From Pseudomonas rhizosphaerae (GTDB lineage: Bacteria > Pseudomonadota > Gammaproteobacteria > Pseudomonadales > Pseudomonadaceae): DNA of 64,000 nucleotides. Shown piece after piece: positions 36,390 to 44,569 of this stretch. The notes beneath the pieces were generated by a model that did not search any database, had not been told where the DNA came from, and saw only the letters and a list, made by a program, of their open reading frames with translations. Both the position numbers and the translations under genes were made by a program. Position 1 is the stretch's first letter, and each line of letters begins with the position of its first letter. The stretch spans positions 2,914,001 to 2,978,000 of the forward strand of contig NZ_CP009533.1 of NCBI RefSeq assembly GCF_000761155.1, given 5' to 3'.

Positions 36390-37193
36390 ATGCCCCACAC
36401 CGACTCATCGACACGCCGCCTGCCACGCTGCAACACTCAAGGCACGCAGACGCTGGATCGCTCCTTCGACATTCTCCAGGCGATCGCGGCGCGCGGTGCG
36501 CAGGGCGCGACCATCGAAGCGCTCAGCGCCGACACCCAGCTCAGCCGCGCCACCCTGTACCGCCTGCTCAAGGCCATGAAATCCTACGGCTTCGTGCGCC
36601 TGCCGCGGCTGCGGGGTCCCTACTTTCTGGGTTACCAATTGCTCAGCCTCGGTGCCCAGGCCGGCAACACCGGCGGCGTGCGCGAATTGGCTCGTCCGGC
36701 CTTGCTGCGCCTGTGCGAGACCTTTCAGGACAGCTTCTTTCTGTTCGTTCAGGACGGCTACTACGCCCTGTGCCTGGAGCTGCACGAAGGCGCCAATCCC
36801 ACCCAGAGCTTTGCCCACTGCGTAGGTGCGCGCGTGCTGAGCGGCGTTGGCCAGGGCTCGCTGGCGCTGCTCAGCCACCTGCCCACTGCGGCCCGTGCGC
36901 AGATTCTGGAACACAACGCGCCACGGTTGCTGCGTGAATATGCCATCAGTGACAGCGCCCTGCGCTCCACCTTCAAGCAGGTGCGCCAGCAAGGTTACGC
37001 CTGCGGCCTGGCCGATCGCGTGCTGCCGCTGCACACCGGCGTGGCGGTGCCTATCCTCGATGCCAGCGCCGCCCCGGTTGGGGCGCTGAGCTGCGCCTTG
37101 CCCAGCGTGCGCATGACCCCGCTTTACCAGCACCGATTGGTGCAGGCCATGCGCAAGGAAGCCGCTAGCATCGCGCAACGGCTGGGCGCCTGA
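36390..37193 (+). CDS. IclR-family transcriptional regulator
   Basis: A 267-residue regulator. The N-terminal winged helix (TLDRSFDILQAIAARG...LSADTQLSRATLYRLLKAMKSYGFV, about residues 18-70) is followed by the IclR effector-binding GAF-like domain (FFLFVQDGYYALCLELHEG, LPLHTGVAVPILDASAAPVGALSCALPS). The ATG at 36390 follows a GGGAGAGGT site; an in-frame reading from 36291 runs through the operator and is rejected. It sits between two paralogous FAD oxidase genes, divergent from the first and 11 bases from the end of the second. It is the obvious candidate regulator of the whole 29-40 kb cassette. Confidence 0.92.
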   Translation: MPHTDSSTRRLPRCNTQGTQTLDRSFDILQAIAARGAQGATIEALSADTQLSRATLYRLLKAMKSYGFVRLPRLRGPYFLGYQLLSLGAQAGNTGGVRELARPALLRLCETFQDSFFLFVQDGYYALCLELHEGANPTQSFAHCVGARVLSGVGQGSLALLSHLPTAARAQILEHNAPRLLREYAISDSALRSTFKQVRQQGYACGLADRVLPLHTGVAVPILDASAAPVGALSCALPSVRMTPLYQHRLVQAMRKEAASIAQRLGA

Positions 37194-37204
37194 ATGAGCG
37201 AGCC

Positions 37205-38506
37205 TCATCGGGCGAACCGGGCGAAACGAAACGGCGCAGGATCGACCAGGGGTTGGTCGCCGGTGATCAGGTCGGCCATCAGGTGGCCGGCGCCTGGCCC
37301 GATGCCGAAACCATGCCCGGAGAAGCCGGTGGCCAGATAGAAGCCTGGCAGGCTCTGCACCTGATCCATCACCGGGACGATGTCGGGTGTGACATCGATC
37401 AACCCCGCCCAGCGCTGCTCGATCCGCGCCTGGGCAAAGATCGGGAATTGCTCGGCGAGCATGCTCAGGGCCTTGTCGAGGTAGGCATCCACCGGCTTGG
37501 GATCGTACAAACGCTGTGTCTCGAACGGTGAAGCCTGGGCATTGCTCCAGCGTTTGGGGGTGTTGAGTTCCTGCCAGCTCTGGCGGGTCACGCGCAGGCG
37601 GTATTCGTGGTGATGCGCCCTGACCATGGGCAGAAAATCAGGCAGGTAGCGAAAGCTGTCCGGCACCAGTGCCGCCACGTTGGCGTTGCGCAGGGCCACG
37701 GTGTAGCCGCCGTCGGCGCGCTTTCTGAACGAGACCTTCTCGGTGGCCACGGCGCACTCCGGCCCGCCCGGCAGCGGTCCGGTGCGCATCACCGAACCGA
37801 GCACGCGCAGCTGCGGCAGGCGGATGCCCAGGTTGCCGCAGAACAGGCTCGACCAGGCGCCCGCCGCCAGCACGACGCTGGTGCATTTGATTTCGCCCAG
37901 TTCGGTGACCACCGAGCTGACCTTTCCCCCAGTAGTTTCGACGCTGCGCGCGGCACAGCGCACGAACAGCTTGGCACCGCGTACGCGCGCCCCTTCGGCG
38001 ATGGCCGCCGTGGCGATGTCCGGTTCGGCGCGACCGTCGCTTTCAGTGAACAGCGCACCGGTCCAGGAGGCCGGAACCTTGGCTTGCAGGCGCGCCTGAA
38101 TCTGGACGGTGTCGAGCAGCCGCGCCTCGATGCCCAGCGGTTTCGCCTGATCCAGCCAACTGACCTTGGCCGCCAATTCGGCTGCGGATTCGCAGGCATA
38201 GAGAATGCCGGAGCGCGTGAAGCCAGTCTCGTGGTGCAGCTTGCTGGCCCAGCCGTCCCACAGTTTCAGGCTGGCAATGGCCAATGGCACTTCGGCGACG
38301 TCACGGCCCATGGTCCGTACCCAGCCCCAATTGCGCGACGACTGCTCGTGGGCGATGCCGCTCTTTTCCACCAGCACCACCGACACGCCCCGCTCGGCCA
38401 GGAAGAAGGCCGTGCACACGCCAATGATGCCGCCGCCGATGATCACCACATCGGCGCTGTCGGGCAGTGAAGTGTCGCTGTCGACGTGGGAAATGAGCGG
38501 GTACAT
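37205..38506 (-). CDS. FAD-dependent amino acid/opine oxidase (DadA-like), copy 2
   Basis: A 433-residue flavoprotein closely similar to copy 1 along its whole length. Shared features are ADVVIIGGGIIGVCTAFFLAERG near residue 19, HEQSSRNWGWVR and the C-terminal ATGFSGHGFGIGPGAGHLMADLITG. Both copies keep the block WAGLIDVTPDIVPV or its equivalent. The active-site surroundings differ between the copies, so they may act on related substrates or different stereoisomers. It is convergent with the IclR gene and divergent from the MFS carrier across a 469-base gap. The ribosome site is poor. Substrate unknown. Confidence 0.88.
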   Translation of the reverse strand: MYPLISHVDSDTSLPDSADVVIIGGGIIGVCTAFFLAERGVSVVLVEKSGIAHEQSSRNWGWVRTMGRDVAEVPLAIASLKLWDGWASKLHHETGFTRSGILYACESAAELAAKVSWLDQAKPLGIEARLLDTVQIQARLQAKVPASWTGALFTESDGRAEPDIATAAIAEGARVRGAKLFVRCAARSVETTGGKVSSVVTELGEIKCTSVVLAAGAWSSLFCGNLGIRLPQLRVLGSVMRTGPLPGGPECAVATEKVSFRKRADGGYTVALRNANVAALVPDSFRYLPDFLPMVRAHHHEYRLRVTRQSWQELNTPKRWSNAQASPFETQRLYDPKPVDAYLDKALSMLAEQFPIFAQARIEQRWAGLIDVTPDIVPVMDQVQSLPGFYLATGFSGHGFGIGPGAGHLMADLITGDQPLVDPAPFRFARFAR

Positions 38507-38975
38507 GGGAACGCCTGCCGATGTCGGTGTCCCTACATCTACGCCTTCAAACCGCGAGCGGCAAGTCTCGGGGACGCGGTGCGCTCATGCTCTCACATGC
38601 TGAGACAAAGGCCGGGGCAATGGAAAATAATCAGGATTTTTTTCAGTCATGTTTTGCAACACCTTAGCCACCATGAGACGTGGCCTGCGGCCATTACCAC
38701 CGGGCACGTTGTCGCAGGCAACGCCCGCTCGGGCGGTTGCGCTGAATCGTTTCAGATGCGATAACAAATAAGCAAACGGCGCGAAAATCTCAAACAAAGC
38801 AGATTACAGGGCCCATGCACGCCGTACGCCGGCGATCCTGCTGTGCCCCTCCTGACCCGCCGATTTGTGCCACCGCTGCGTGGCGATTTGCTTTTCACCG
38901 AGCCTGCCTTCCAACCTCATCGAGGCCATTCATTCGGCGCGCCCAAGCGCCGTGCTGCAAAAAAGGAACGGACCA
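38507..38975. other. Divergent control region, oxidase 2 and MFS carrier
   Basis: A long gap with no supported gene. It contains the palindrome TGGCC-TGC-GGCCA (38681-38693), a possible operator, and the small symmetric element CTGAA-TCGT-TTCAG nearby. AT-rich sequence around 38760-38805 could hold the MFS promoter, but I could not pick one. Short open frames here look like chance. Confidence 0.45.
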
Positions 38976-40319
38976 TTGAGCAATCAATCCACTCCGAACA
39001 CCCCCCTCTCTCGCCTGTGCGACAAGATCGGCATCCCCTACCCCATGTTCTGGGGCTTCGTCGGCCTGCTGATCTTCATGATCGGCGATGGCGTCGAACT
39101 CGGTTACCTCTCTCCGTTTCTCAGTGACCGCGGCATGCCCGAAGGCGAAATCGCCATGGTGTTCACGCTGTATGGCGTCACCGTCGGCATCTCCTCCTGG
39201 CTGGCCGGTGCACTGTCGAATATCTGGGGGCCAAAACGGGTGATGATGCTGGGCTTGTTGATCTGGAGCGTGTTCGAAGTTCTGTTCCTGATCTATGGCC
39301 TGGAAACCCTGAGCTACAAGATGATTCTGCTGACCTACGGTCTGCGCGGCTTCGGCTATCCGTTGTTCGCCTACGGGTTTCTGGTGTGGATCGCCGCCGC
39401 GACACCGTCGCGCAAGATGGGTCTGGCGGTGGGCTGGTTCTGGGTGGCTTATGCGGCGGGGCTGCCGACCCTGGGTTCGTTGGTGGCGAGCGTGAGCATT
39501 CCGCTGATCGGCGCGTTGCAGACTTTCTGGCTGTCGTTCGCGCTGGTGATCATCGGCGGCCTGATCGGCTTGATCGGCATGCGCGAAGCCCACGGCATGC
39601 GGCGCCTGGCACCCGAGGGCGAGAAGCCGTTGGTGTCGATGGCCAAGAACATCACCATCATGTGGTCGCACCCCAAGGTGACCCTGGCCGGTGTGGTGCG
39701 CATCATCAATACGTCGTCGATGTTCGGCTTTCTGGTGGTGCTCCCCGGGTTCTTCATGGACACGGTGGGGTTCACGCTGGAGCAATGGCTGCAACTGCTG
39801 ACCATCGTCTTCGTGTTCAACATCATCGGCAACATGGGTTCCAGCGTCATCAGCACGCGAATCGGTTACCGCAATACCATCCTCTGGCTGGGCGCAGTGG
39901 GCAGCACGATCACGACCCCGCTGTTCTTCTTCATGCCGCAGGCCTTTCCCGACAACTTCCTGCTGGCCTCGGTGTTCGGCGCGCTGTATGGCCTGACGCT
40001 GGCGTGCTTCGTGCCGTTGTCGGCATTGGCGCCGGCCCTGGCGCCGCACAACAAGGCCGCCGCGCTGTCGGTGCTGAGCCTGGGCGCGGGCGCGTCCACC
40101 TGGGTGGGACCTGCGGTGGTGGCGATCTTCAATGAAAGCTTCGGCCTGGAAGGCGTGGTCTGGGCCTTCACCGGCCTGTATGCACTGAGTGCGGTCTTGA
40201 CGGTGTTCCTGAAGGATCCCGAGCCGGTGCACGAGCCGTTGTTCAGCAAGACCAAACGCCGGATCAAAGTCCGTGCGCCGCGTCTGGACTATCGCTGGGC
40301 GCATGCCACCAGGGACTGA
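38976..40319 (+). CDS. MFS transporter, polyol permease (RbtT/DalT/CsbX) family
   Basis: A 447-residue, 12-helix carrier of the major facilitator superfamily. The N-terminal part (CDKIGIPYPMFWGFVGLLIFMIGDGVELGYLSPFLSDRG) and YGLRGFGYPLFAYGFLVWI are typical of the ribitol/D-arabinitol permease group. The first start with support is a TTG at 38976, with AAGGAA seven bases upstream giving MSNQSTPNTPLSRL; earlier in-frame starts lack a ribosome site. It is divergent from the second FAD oxidase gene, so it may carry a substrate or product of the cassette. True substrate specificity is open. Confidence 0.88.
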   Translation: MSNQSTPNTPLSRLCDKIGIPYPMFWGFVGLLIFMIGDGVELGYLSPFLSDRGMPEGEIAMVFTLYGVTVGISSWLAGALSNIWGPKRVMMLGLLIWSVFEVLFLIYGLETLSYKMILLTYGLRGFGYPLFAYGFLVWIAAATPSRKMGLAVGWFWVAYAAGLPTLGSLVASVSIPLIGALQTFWLSFALVIIGGLIGLIGMREAHGMRRLAPEGEKPLVSMAKNITIMWSHPKVTLAGVVRIINTSSMFGFLVVLPGFFMDTVGFTLEQWLQLLTIVFVFNIIGNMGSSVISTRIGYRNTILWLGAVGSTITTPLFFFMPQAFPDNFLLASVFGALYGLTLACFVPLSALAPALAPHNKAAALSVLSLGAGASTWVGPAVVAIFNESFGLEGVVWAFTGLYALSAVLTVFLKDPEPVHEPLFSKTKRRIKVRAPRLDYRWAHATRD

Positions 40320-40328
40320 TCGACCTGT

Positions 40329-41288
40329 TCAGGGCCGCTCGTAGACGGTGACGCGATTGCGGCCTGCTCGCTTGGACGCATACAGCGCCTGGTCGGCCCA
40401 CTCGATCAGTTGCTGGTACTCGTTGCTGGGGTAGCCGAGGTCGGCTACGCCCAGGCTGATGGTGAACCGTATGGGACCGCTTTCGTGCTCGACCACTTCG
40501 GCCTCGACGGCCAGGCGCAGGCGTTCGGCCAATATGCCGCCGCCGGCCTTGTCGGTGTCGGGCAGCAGCACGGCGAACTCCTCGCCGCCGTAGCGCCCGG
40601 CGATGTCGGCGTCGCGGACCAGCCCGCGCAGCACCTGCGCCACGCGCTGGATGACCTGGTCGCCCACCTGGTGCCCATAGGTGTCGTTGACGCGCTTGAA
40701 GTGGTCGATGTCGAACATGATCAACGAGGTCGCGTGACCATAGCGGCCATGCCGAACGTACTCGAGTTTAAGTGCCTCTTCCCAGTAGCCGCGGTTGTAC
40801 AGCCCGGTCAGGCGATCGGTGCTCGACAGCTTCTGCAGTTGCAGGTTGGACGCCTGCAACTGTCGACGGTTGGTGGCCACGTCGGTGACGTCGTAGATGA
40901 CCACGCAGATGTGGGTCACCTCGCTGTTGGTGGAGCGCAGCGGCAGGATGGTGGTGTTCTGGTACATGAACGCTTCCTGCCCGGTGATCGGCTGGTAGTT
41001 CTTGAAGCGCACCAGGTACGGGCGCTGTTCCCAGATGGTGAAGGCCGGCGTGCCGAGGGTGACCACGCTGCTGACCTTCTTGCGAAACCACTCGCGGTCG
41101 ATCTCCGGGAACAGGTTGAAGAAAGCCTGCCCCATGGCGTCCTTGGGTTGCACGCCGGAGCGGTTTTCCATGAAGGTGTTCCAGACCTGCACCTGGTAAT
41201 CGCTGTCCAGCACCACCACGCCCACGTCTATGCTCTGGGTGATCGCCAGCAGCCAGTGGAGTTCGTCCAGTTCGATGGGTCTGCTCAT
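40329..41288 (-). CDS. PAS-GGDEF diguanylate cyclase
   Basis: A 319-residue soluble enzyme making c-di-GMP from two GTP. The N-terminal PAS domain covers about residues 10-135 (IDVGVVVLDSDYQVQVWNTFMENRSG...). A short coiled coil (NRRQLQASNLQLQKL) links it to the GGDEF domain. The active site is intact as GGEEF (234-238). An allosteric inhibition site RxxD (RDAD, 225-228) lies five residues before it, so product feedback is expected. Its start is four bases from the stop of the REC-CheC gene on the same strand, so the two are co-expressed and likely work together. Confidence 0.94.
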   Translation of the reverse strand: MSRPIELDELHWLLAITQSIDVGVVVLDSDYQVQVWNTFMENRSGVQPKDAMGQAFFNLFPEIDREWFRKKVSSVVTLGTPAFTIWEQRPYLVRFKNYQPITGQEAFMYQNTTILPLRSTNSEVTHICVVIYDVTDVATNRRQLQASNLQLQKLSSTDRLTGLYNRGYWEEALKLEYVRHGRYGHATSLIMFDIDHFKRVNDTYGHQVGDQVIQRVAQVLRGLVRDADIAGRYGGEEFAVLLPDTDKAGGGILAERLRLAVEAEVVEHESGPIRFTISLGVADLGYPSNEYQQLIEWADQALYASKRAGRNRVTVYERP

Positions 41289-41291
41289 GGT

Positions 41292-42290
41292 TCAGTTCAT
41301 CAGGTAGTCGAGCTTGTCGCGCAGCAGTTGCACCGAATCCTCGGTGAACAGCAGCAACAGGTCGAAGTGAATGCAGTGGCCTTCCAGGGCGTAGCTGATT
41401 TCCACGGTGAGGGTCTTTTTCCAGCGGTGCTTGCCAACGGCGATCAGGTCGTCGATGGCTGCATGGTTACCGAGAATGTGCGGGTGGCTTTGCGAGAACA
41501 TCACGTCCAGCTGCTGGGCGAGGCCGCTGAGGCAGGCGCCGATGATGACTGAGGACAGGTCCAGGAGCATCTCCAGGTCCGAGTAGTCCAGGGCGCTGCG
41601 GTTCATCAATCGCGCCAGGTCGGCGATGTCGCAGTCGTGGAAGATCAGCATGGCTTCGCCGGCAATGCCGCCGCCGATGAAACCCTGGCAGATGGCCGTG
41701 CTCGGTTGTCCGCTCTGCACGTCGGTCAGCACCATGTGCAGTTCGCTGACTTCGAGCAGGTTGACGTTGGGCACGGGCAGCTGGATGAACACGCCGAGCA
41801 CCTTGGCCAGCATGGCGGCGGCCTGGCCCATGGCAACGTTGACGGCTTCGCGCAGGGCGTCGATGAAGCCGATGTGAAAGTTGCTTTCGGTGGCGGGCCG
41901 CAGTGCCGCGCTTGTGGTTTTTTCCAGCAAGCCGGCCTTGAGCAGTACGCGGCGCAGCTCTTCAGGCTCAGCCGGCTTCTTGATGAAGGCCAGCGCGCCC
42001 AGTTCACGTACCCGACGCAGGGCTTGATCCTGGACGTCGCCCGAGACGACGATGACCTTGCACGGCAGACCCTGCTCGCGCAACGCTGCCAGGACCTGGT
42101 AGCCGTCCATGTCGGGCATGGTCAGGTCCAGCAGCATGACGTTGCCCTTGCCTTCACGCACGGCCGCAAGGGCCTGCCGGCCATTCGCCGCCTGGGTGAT
42201 GGTGGTGTCCCAATCCGTCGGCAGGGCACGCAGCAGCTGCTTGCGGGCCAGGTTGGAGTCGTCGCAGATCAACAGGGGGATGGGCGGCAT
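41292..42290 (-). CDS. Response regulator with CheC-like phosphatase output domain
   Basis: A 332-residue two-domain protein. Residues 1-120 are a receiver (acidic pair Asp10/Asp11, phospho-acceptor Asp55, Lys104/105). Residues 135-332 are CheC-like, a family of CheY-P phosphatases. The first catalytic motif D-x3-E-x2-N is intact (Asp144, Glu148, Asn151, followed by LPVPNV). The second, in LDLSSVIIGACLSGLAQQLD, has lost the Glu and Asn. The single remaining site may act on the linked or another receiver. It is the first gene of the pair with the diguanylate cyclase, suggesting phosphorylation-controlled c-di-GMP output. The partner kinase is not in the window. Confidence 0.85.
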   Translation of the reverse strand: MPPIPLLICDDSNLARKQLLRALPTDWDTTITQAANGRQALAAVREGKGNVMLLDLTMPDMDGYQVLAALREQGLPCKVIVVSGDVQDQALRRVRELGALAFIKKPAEPEELRRVLLKAGLLEKTTSAALRPATESNFHIGFIDALREAVNVAMGQAAAMLAKVLGVFIQLPVPNVNLLEVSELHMVLTDVQSGQPSTAICQGFIGGGIAGEAMLIFHDCDIADLARLMNRSALDYSDLEMLLDLSSVIIGACLSGLAQQLDVMFSQSHPHILGNHAAIDDLIAVGKHRWKKTLTVEISYALEGHCIHFDLLLLFTEDSVQLLRDKLDYLMN

Positions 42291-42413
42291 GTCCTCTCGT
42301 TCTCTTCAGGGGGCGACGGGCGTGATCGCCACCGATGCACCATTGGGCACCATACCTCTAAGGACGTGTCCACCGCTACCTTCCGTGATGGCTATCTGCT
42401 TTCATTCAGCACG

Positions 42414-42652
42414 ACCGCCGACGCGGCTTGCGCCGCTGCTACAGGGGTCGCAACCGCTCGCGGCGGGCGTTATGCCTGATTGACCGCGTCAACCGCCGAC
42501 GCGGCTCGCGCCGCTGCTACAGGGGCCACAAGCGCTCACGGCGGGCGGTATGCCTGATTGACCGCGTCAACTGCCGATGCGGCTTGCGCCGCTGCTACAG
42601 GGGCCACAACCGCTCGCGACGGGCTTTTGTAGCAGCGGCGCAAGCCGCGTCC
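42414..42652. repeat. REP array: 78-bp tandem units plus inverted copy
   Basis: Two full 78-bp units start at 42414 and 42492 and a third partial unit starts at 42570. Each contains a GCGGCTTGCGCCGCTGCTAC core followed by a conserved spacer ending TGCCTGATTGACCGCGTCA. An inverted core (TGTAGCAGCGGCGCAAGCCG, from 42628) closes the array. Isolated relatives lie at 51193-51217 and 54710-54734. The rest of the 42291-42792 gap has no supported gene. Confidence 0.88.
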
Positions 42653-42744
42653 GGGTTCACTGCAGTCTGCCTGATTCGCCACATCTGCGACCGACGCAGC
42701 TACAGTGGGTGGTTCGGGGGGCAACTTGCCCGGTATATGCTCAA

Positions 42745-42767
42745 GTTGTATGATGTCTGTTAACAAC
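42745..42767. promoter_or_regulatory. Candidate operator upstream of semialdehyde dehydrogenase
   Basis: GTTGT (42745-42749) and ACAAC (42763-42767) form the ends of a partly symmetric 23-bp AT-rich site, 25 bases before the ATG. Such TTGT...ACAA sites are bound by GntR-type regulators of sugar-acid genes. The match is weak and no regulator gene is adjacent. Confidence 0.3.
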
Positions 42768-42792
42768 CCGCCCACAGGACACGGAGACAACA

Positions 42793-44379
42793 ATGCCTAA
42801 CATCCTCGGTCACAACTTCATCGGCGGCAACCGCAGCGCCAGTGGCGAGCCCAAACTCAAGAGTGTCGACGCCACCACCGGCGAGGCGCTTCCTTATGCC
42901 TTCTACCAAGCCACCGATGCCGAAGTCGACGCCGCCTGCCAGGCCGCCGACAACGCCTTCTTGGAATATCGCCAGCTGAGCCCCGCTCGCCGCGCTGAAT
43001 TCCTCGACGCCATCGCTGACGAACTCGATGCCCTGGGCGATGACTTCGTTGCCGTCGTCTGCCAGGAAACCGCCCTGCCCGCCGGCCGCATTCAAGGCGA
43101 ACGCGGTCGCACCAGCGGCCAGATGCGCCTGTTCGCAAAGGTCCTGCGCCGCGGCGACTTCCTCGGTGCCCGCATCGACCTCGCCCTGCCAGACCGCAAG
43201 CCGCTGCCGCGCGTCGATCTGCGCCAGTACCGCATCGGCGTCGGCCCGGTAGCCGTGTTCGGCGCCAGCAACTTCCCCCTGGCCTTCTCCACGGCCGGTG
43301 GCGACACTGCCGCAGCCCTGGCTTCGGGCTGCCCGGTGGTGTTCAAGGCCCACAGCGGCCACATGGCGACAGCCGACCTGGTGGGCACCGCCATCATCCG
43401 CGCAGCGGAAAAGACTGGCATGCCCAAGGGCGTGTTCAACATGATCTTCGGTGCCGGCGTCGGTGAGCCGCTGGTCAAGCACCCAGCGATTCAAGCGGTC
43501 GGCTTCACCGGCTCGCTGAACGGCGGCAACGCCCTGTGCAAAATGGCCGCCGAACGCGCTCAGCCGATCCCGGTGTTCGCTGAAATGTCCAGCATCAACC
43601 CGGTCGTGCTGCTGCCGGACGCCCTGGCCACCCGCGGCGAAACCGTGGCCAAGGAACTGGCGGCTTCGGTGGTGATGGGTGGCGGGCAGTTCTGCACCAA
43701 CCCGGGCCTGGTGATCGGCGTTCGCTCGCCGGCCTTCAGCGGCTTCCTCGAGCACCTGCAAACGCAGATGGCAGCCCAGGCGCCGCAGACCATGCTCAAC
43801 GCTGGCGGCCTGCGCAGCTACAGCAAAGGTGTCGAACACCTGCTGGCGCACGAAGGCATCACTCATCTGGCCGGCAATGCACAGGAAGGCCAACAGGCCC
43901 AGGCACAGCTGTTCAAGGCCGACGTAAGCCTGCTGCTCAATGGCGACGAACTGCTGCAGGAAGAAGTCTTCGGCCCGGCCACCGTGGTGATCGAAGTCGC
44001 CGACGATGCCGAGCTCAAGACCGCCCTGCAATCGCTGCGTGGACAGCTGACCGCCACTCTGATCGGCGAAACTGGTACGGACTTGGTCAAGTACCAGTGG
44101 CTGGTGCCGGTGCTGGAGCAGAAAGTTGGTCGCATCCTGGTCAACGGTTACCCGACCGGCGTAGAAGTCTCCGACGCCATGGTCCACGGTGGCCCTTACC
44201 CTGCCACCTCCGATGCCCGCGGCACGTCGGTCGGCACCCTGGCCATCGACCGCTTCCTGCGCCCGGTCTGCTACCAGAACTACCCGGACGCGCTGCTGCC
44301 CGAAGCACTGCGCAACGCCAACCCGCTAGGCCTGCAGCGCCTGGTGAACGGCGAGTGGAGCTCGCAGCCGATCGCATGA
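42793..44379 (+). CDS. 2,5-dioxovalerate (2-oxoglutarate semialdehyde) dehydrogenase
   Basis: A 528-residue NAD(P)+-dependent aldehyde dehydrogenase of the class that oxidises 2-oxoglutarate semialdehyde to 2-oxoglutarate. This is the last step in non-phosphorylating breakdown of pentoses, glucarate/galactarate and hydroxyproline. It has the catalytic Cys301 (GGGQFCTNPG), general-base Glu264 (FAEMSSINP) and oxyanion-hole Asn160 (FGASNFPLAFS). The ending HGGPYPATSDARGTSVGTLAIDRFLRPVCYQNYPDALLP is diagnostic of this subgroup. GGAG lies about seven bases before the ATG and a strong terminator follows, so it is a single-gene unit. Partner dehydratases and the regulator must be elsewhere. Confidence 0.92.
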   Translation: MPNILGHNFIGGNRSASGEPKLKSVDATTGEALPYAFYQATDAEVDAACQAADNAFLEYRQLSPARRAEFLDAIADELDALGDDFVAVVCQETALPAGRIQGERGRTSGQMRLFAKVLRRGDFLGARIDLALPDRKPLPRVDLRQYRIGVGPVAVFGASNFPLAFSTAGGDTAAALASGCPVVFKAHSGHMATADLVGTAIIRAAEKTGMPKGVFNMIFGAGVGEPLVKHPAIQAVGFTGSLNGGNALCKMAAERAQPIPVFAEMSSINPVVLLPDALATRGETVAKELAASVVMGGGQFCTNPGLVIGVRSPAFSGFLEHLQTQMAAQAPQTMLNAGGLRSYSKGVEHLLAHEGITHLAGNAQEGQQAQAQLFKADVSLLLNGDELLQEEVFGPATVVIEVADDAELKTALQSLRGQLTATLIGETGTDLVKYQWLVPVLEQKVGRILVNGYPTGVEVSDAMVHGGPYPATSDARGTSVGTLAIDRFLRPVCYQNYPDALLPEALRNANPLGLQRLVNGEWSSQPIA

Positions 44380-44400
44380 TGCAACGGCGGTAACAACGAA

Positions 44401-44430
44401 CGGCGCGATTTCGATCGCGCCGTTTTTTTT
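44401..44430 (+). terminator. Rho-independent terminator
   Basis: CGGCGCGAT (44401-44409) pairs with ATCGCGCCG (44414-44422) around a TTCG tetraloop, followed by eight T residues. Confidence 0.95.
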
Positions 44431-44569
44431 GCGTCACTGCCCCGACTTTTTGTTTCAGCTCTGCGACACGTTGCCGATATGGGGGAATCACCAAGACCTT
44501 TTCATGGCGGCCGCCATAACCATAACCATGGTCGTCCAGGTCTGACCCTTTACTGTCAGGAGCACATTT

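Noticed and set aside
38702-38715. GG-N10-GC sigma-54-like site in the oxidase 2-MFS gap
   Set aside because: The conserved bases around -24 and -12 do not match beyond GG and GC, it lies 260 bases from the MFS start, and no enhancer-binding regulator is nearby.
38585-38797. A 70-codon open frame in the oxidase 2-MFS gap
   Set aside because: It has no ribosome site, its composition is intergenic-like and it resembles no family.
42414-42652. Regular direct repeats considered as a CRISPR array
   Set aside because: The whole 78-bp unit, including the part between cores, is conserved, so there are no unique spacers. The core is a REP palindrome and no cas genes are present.
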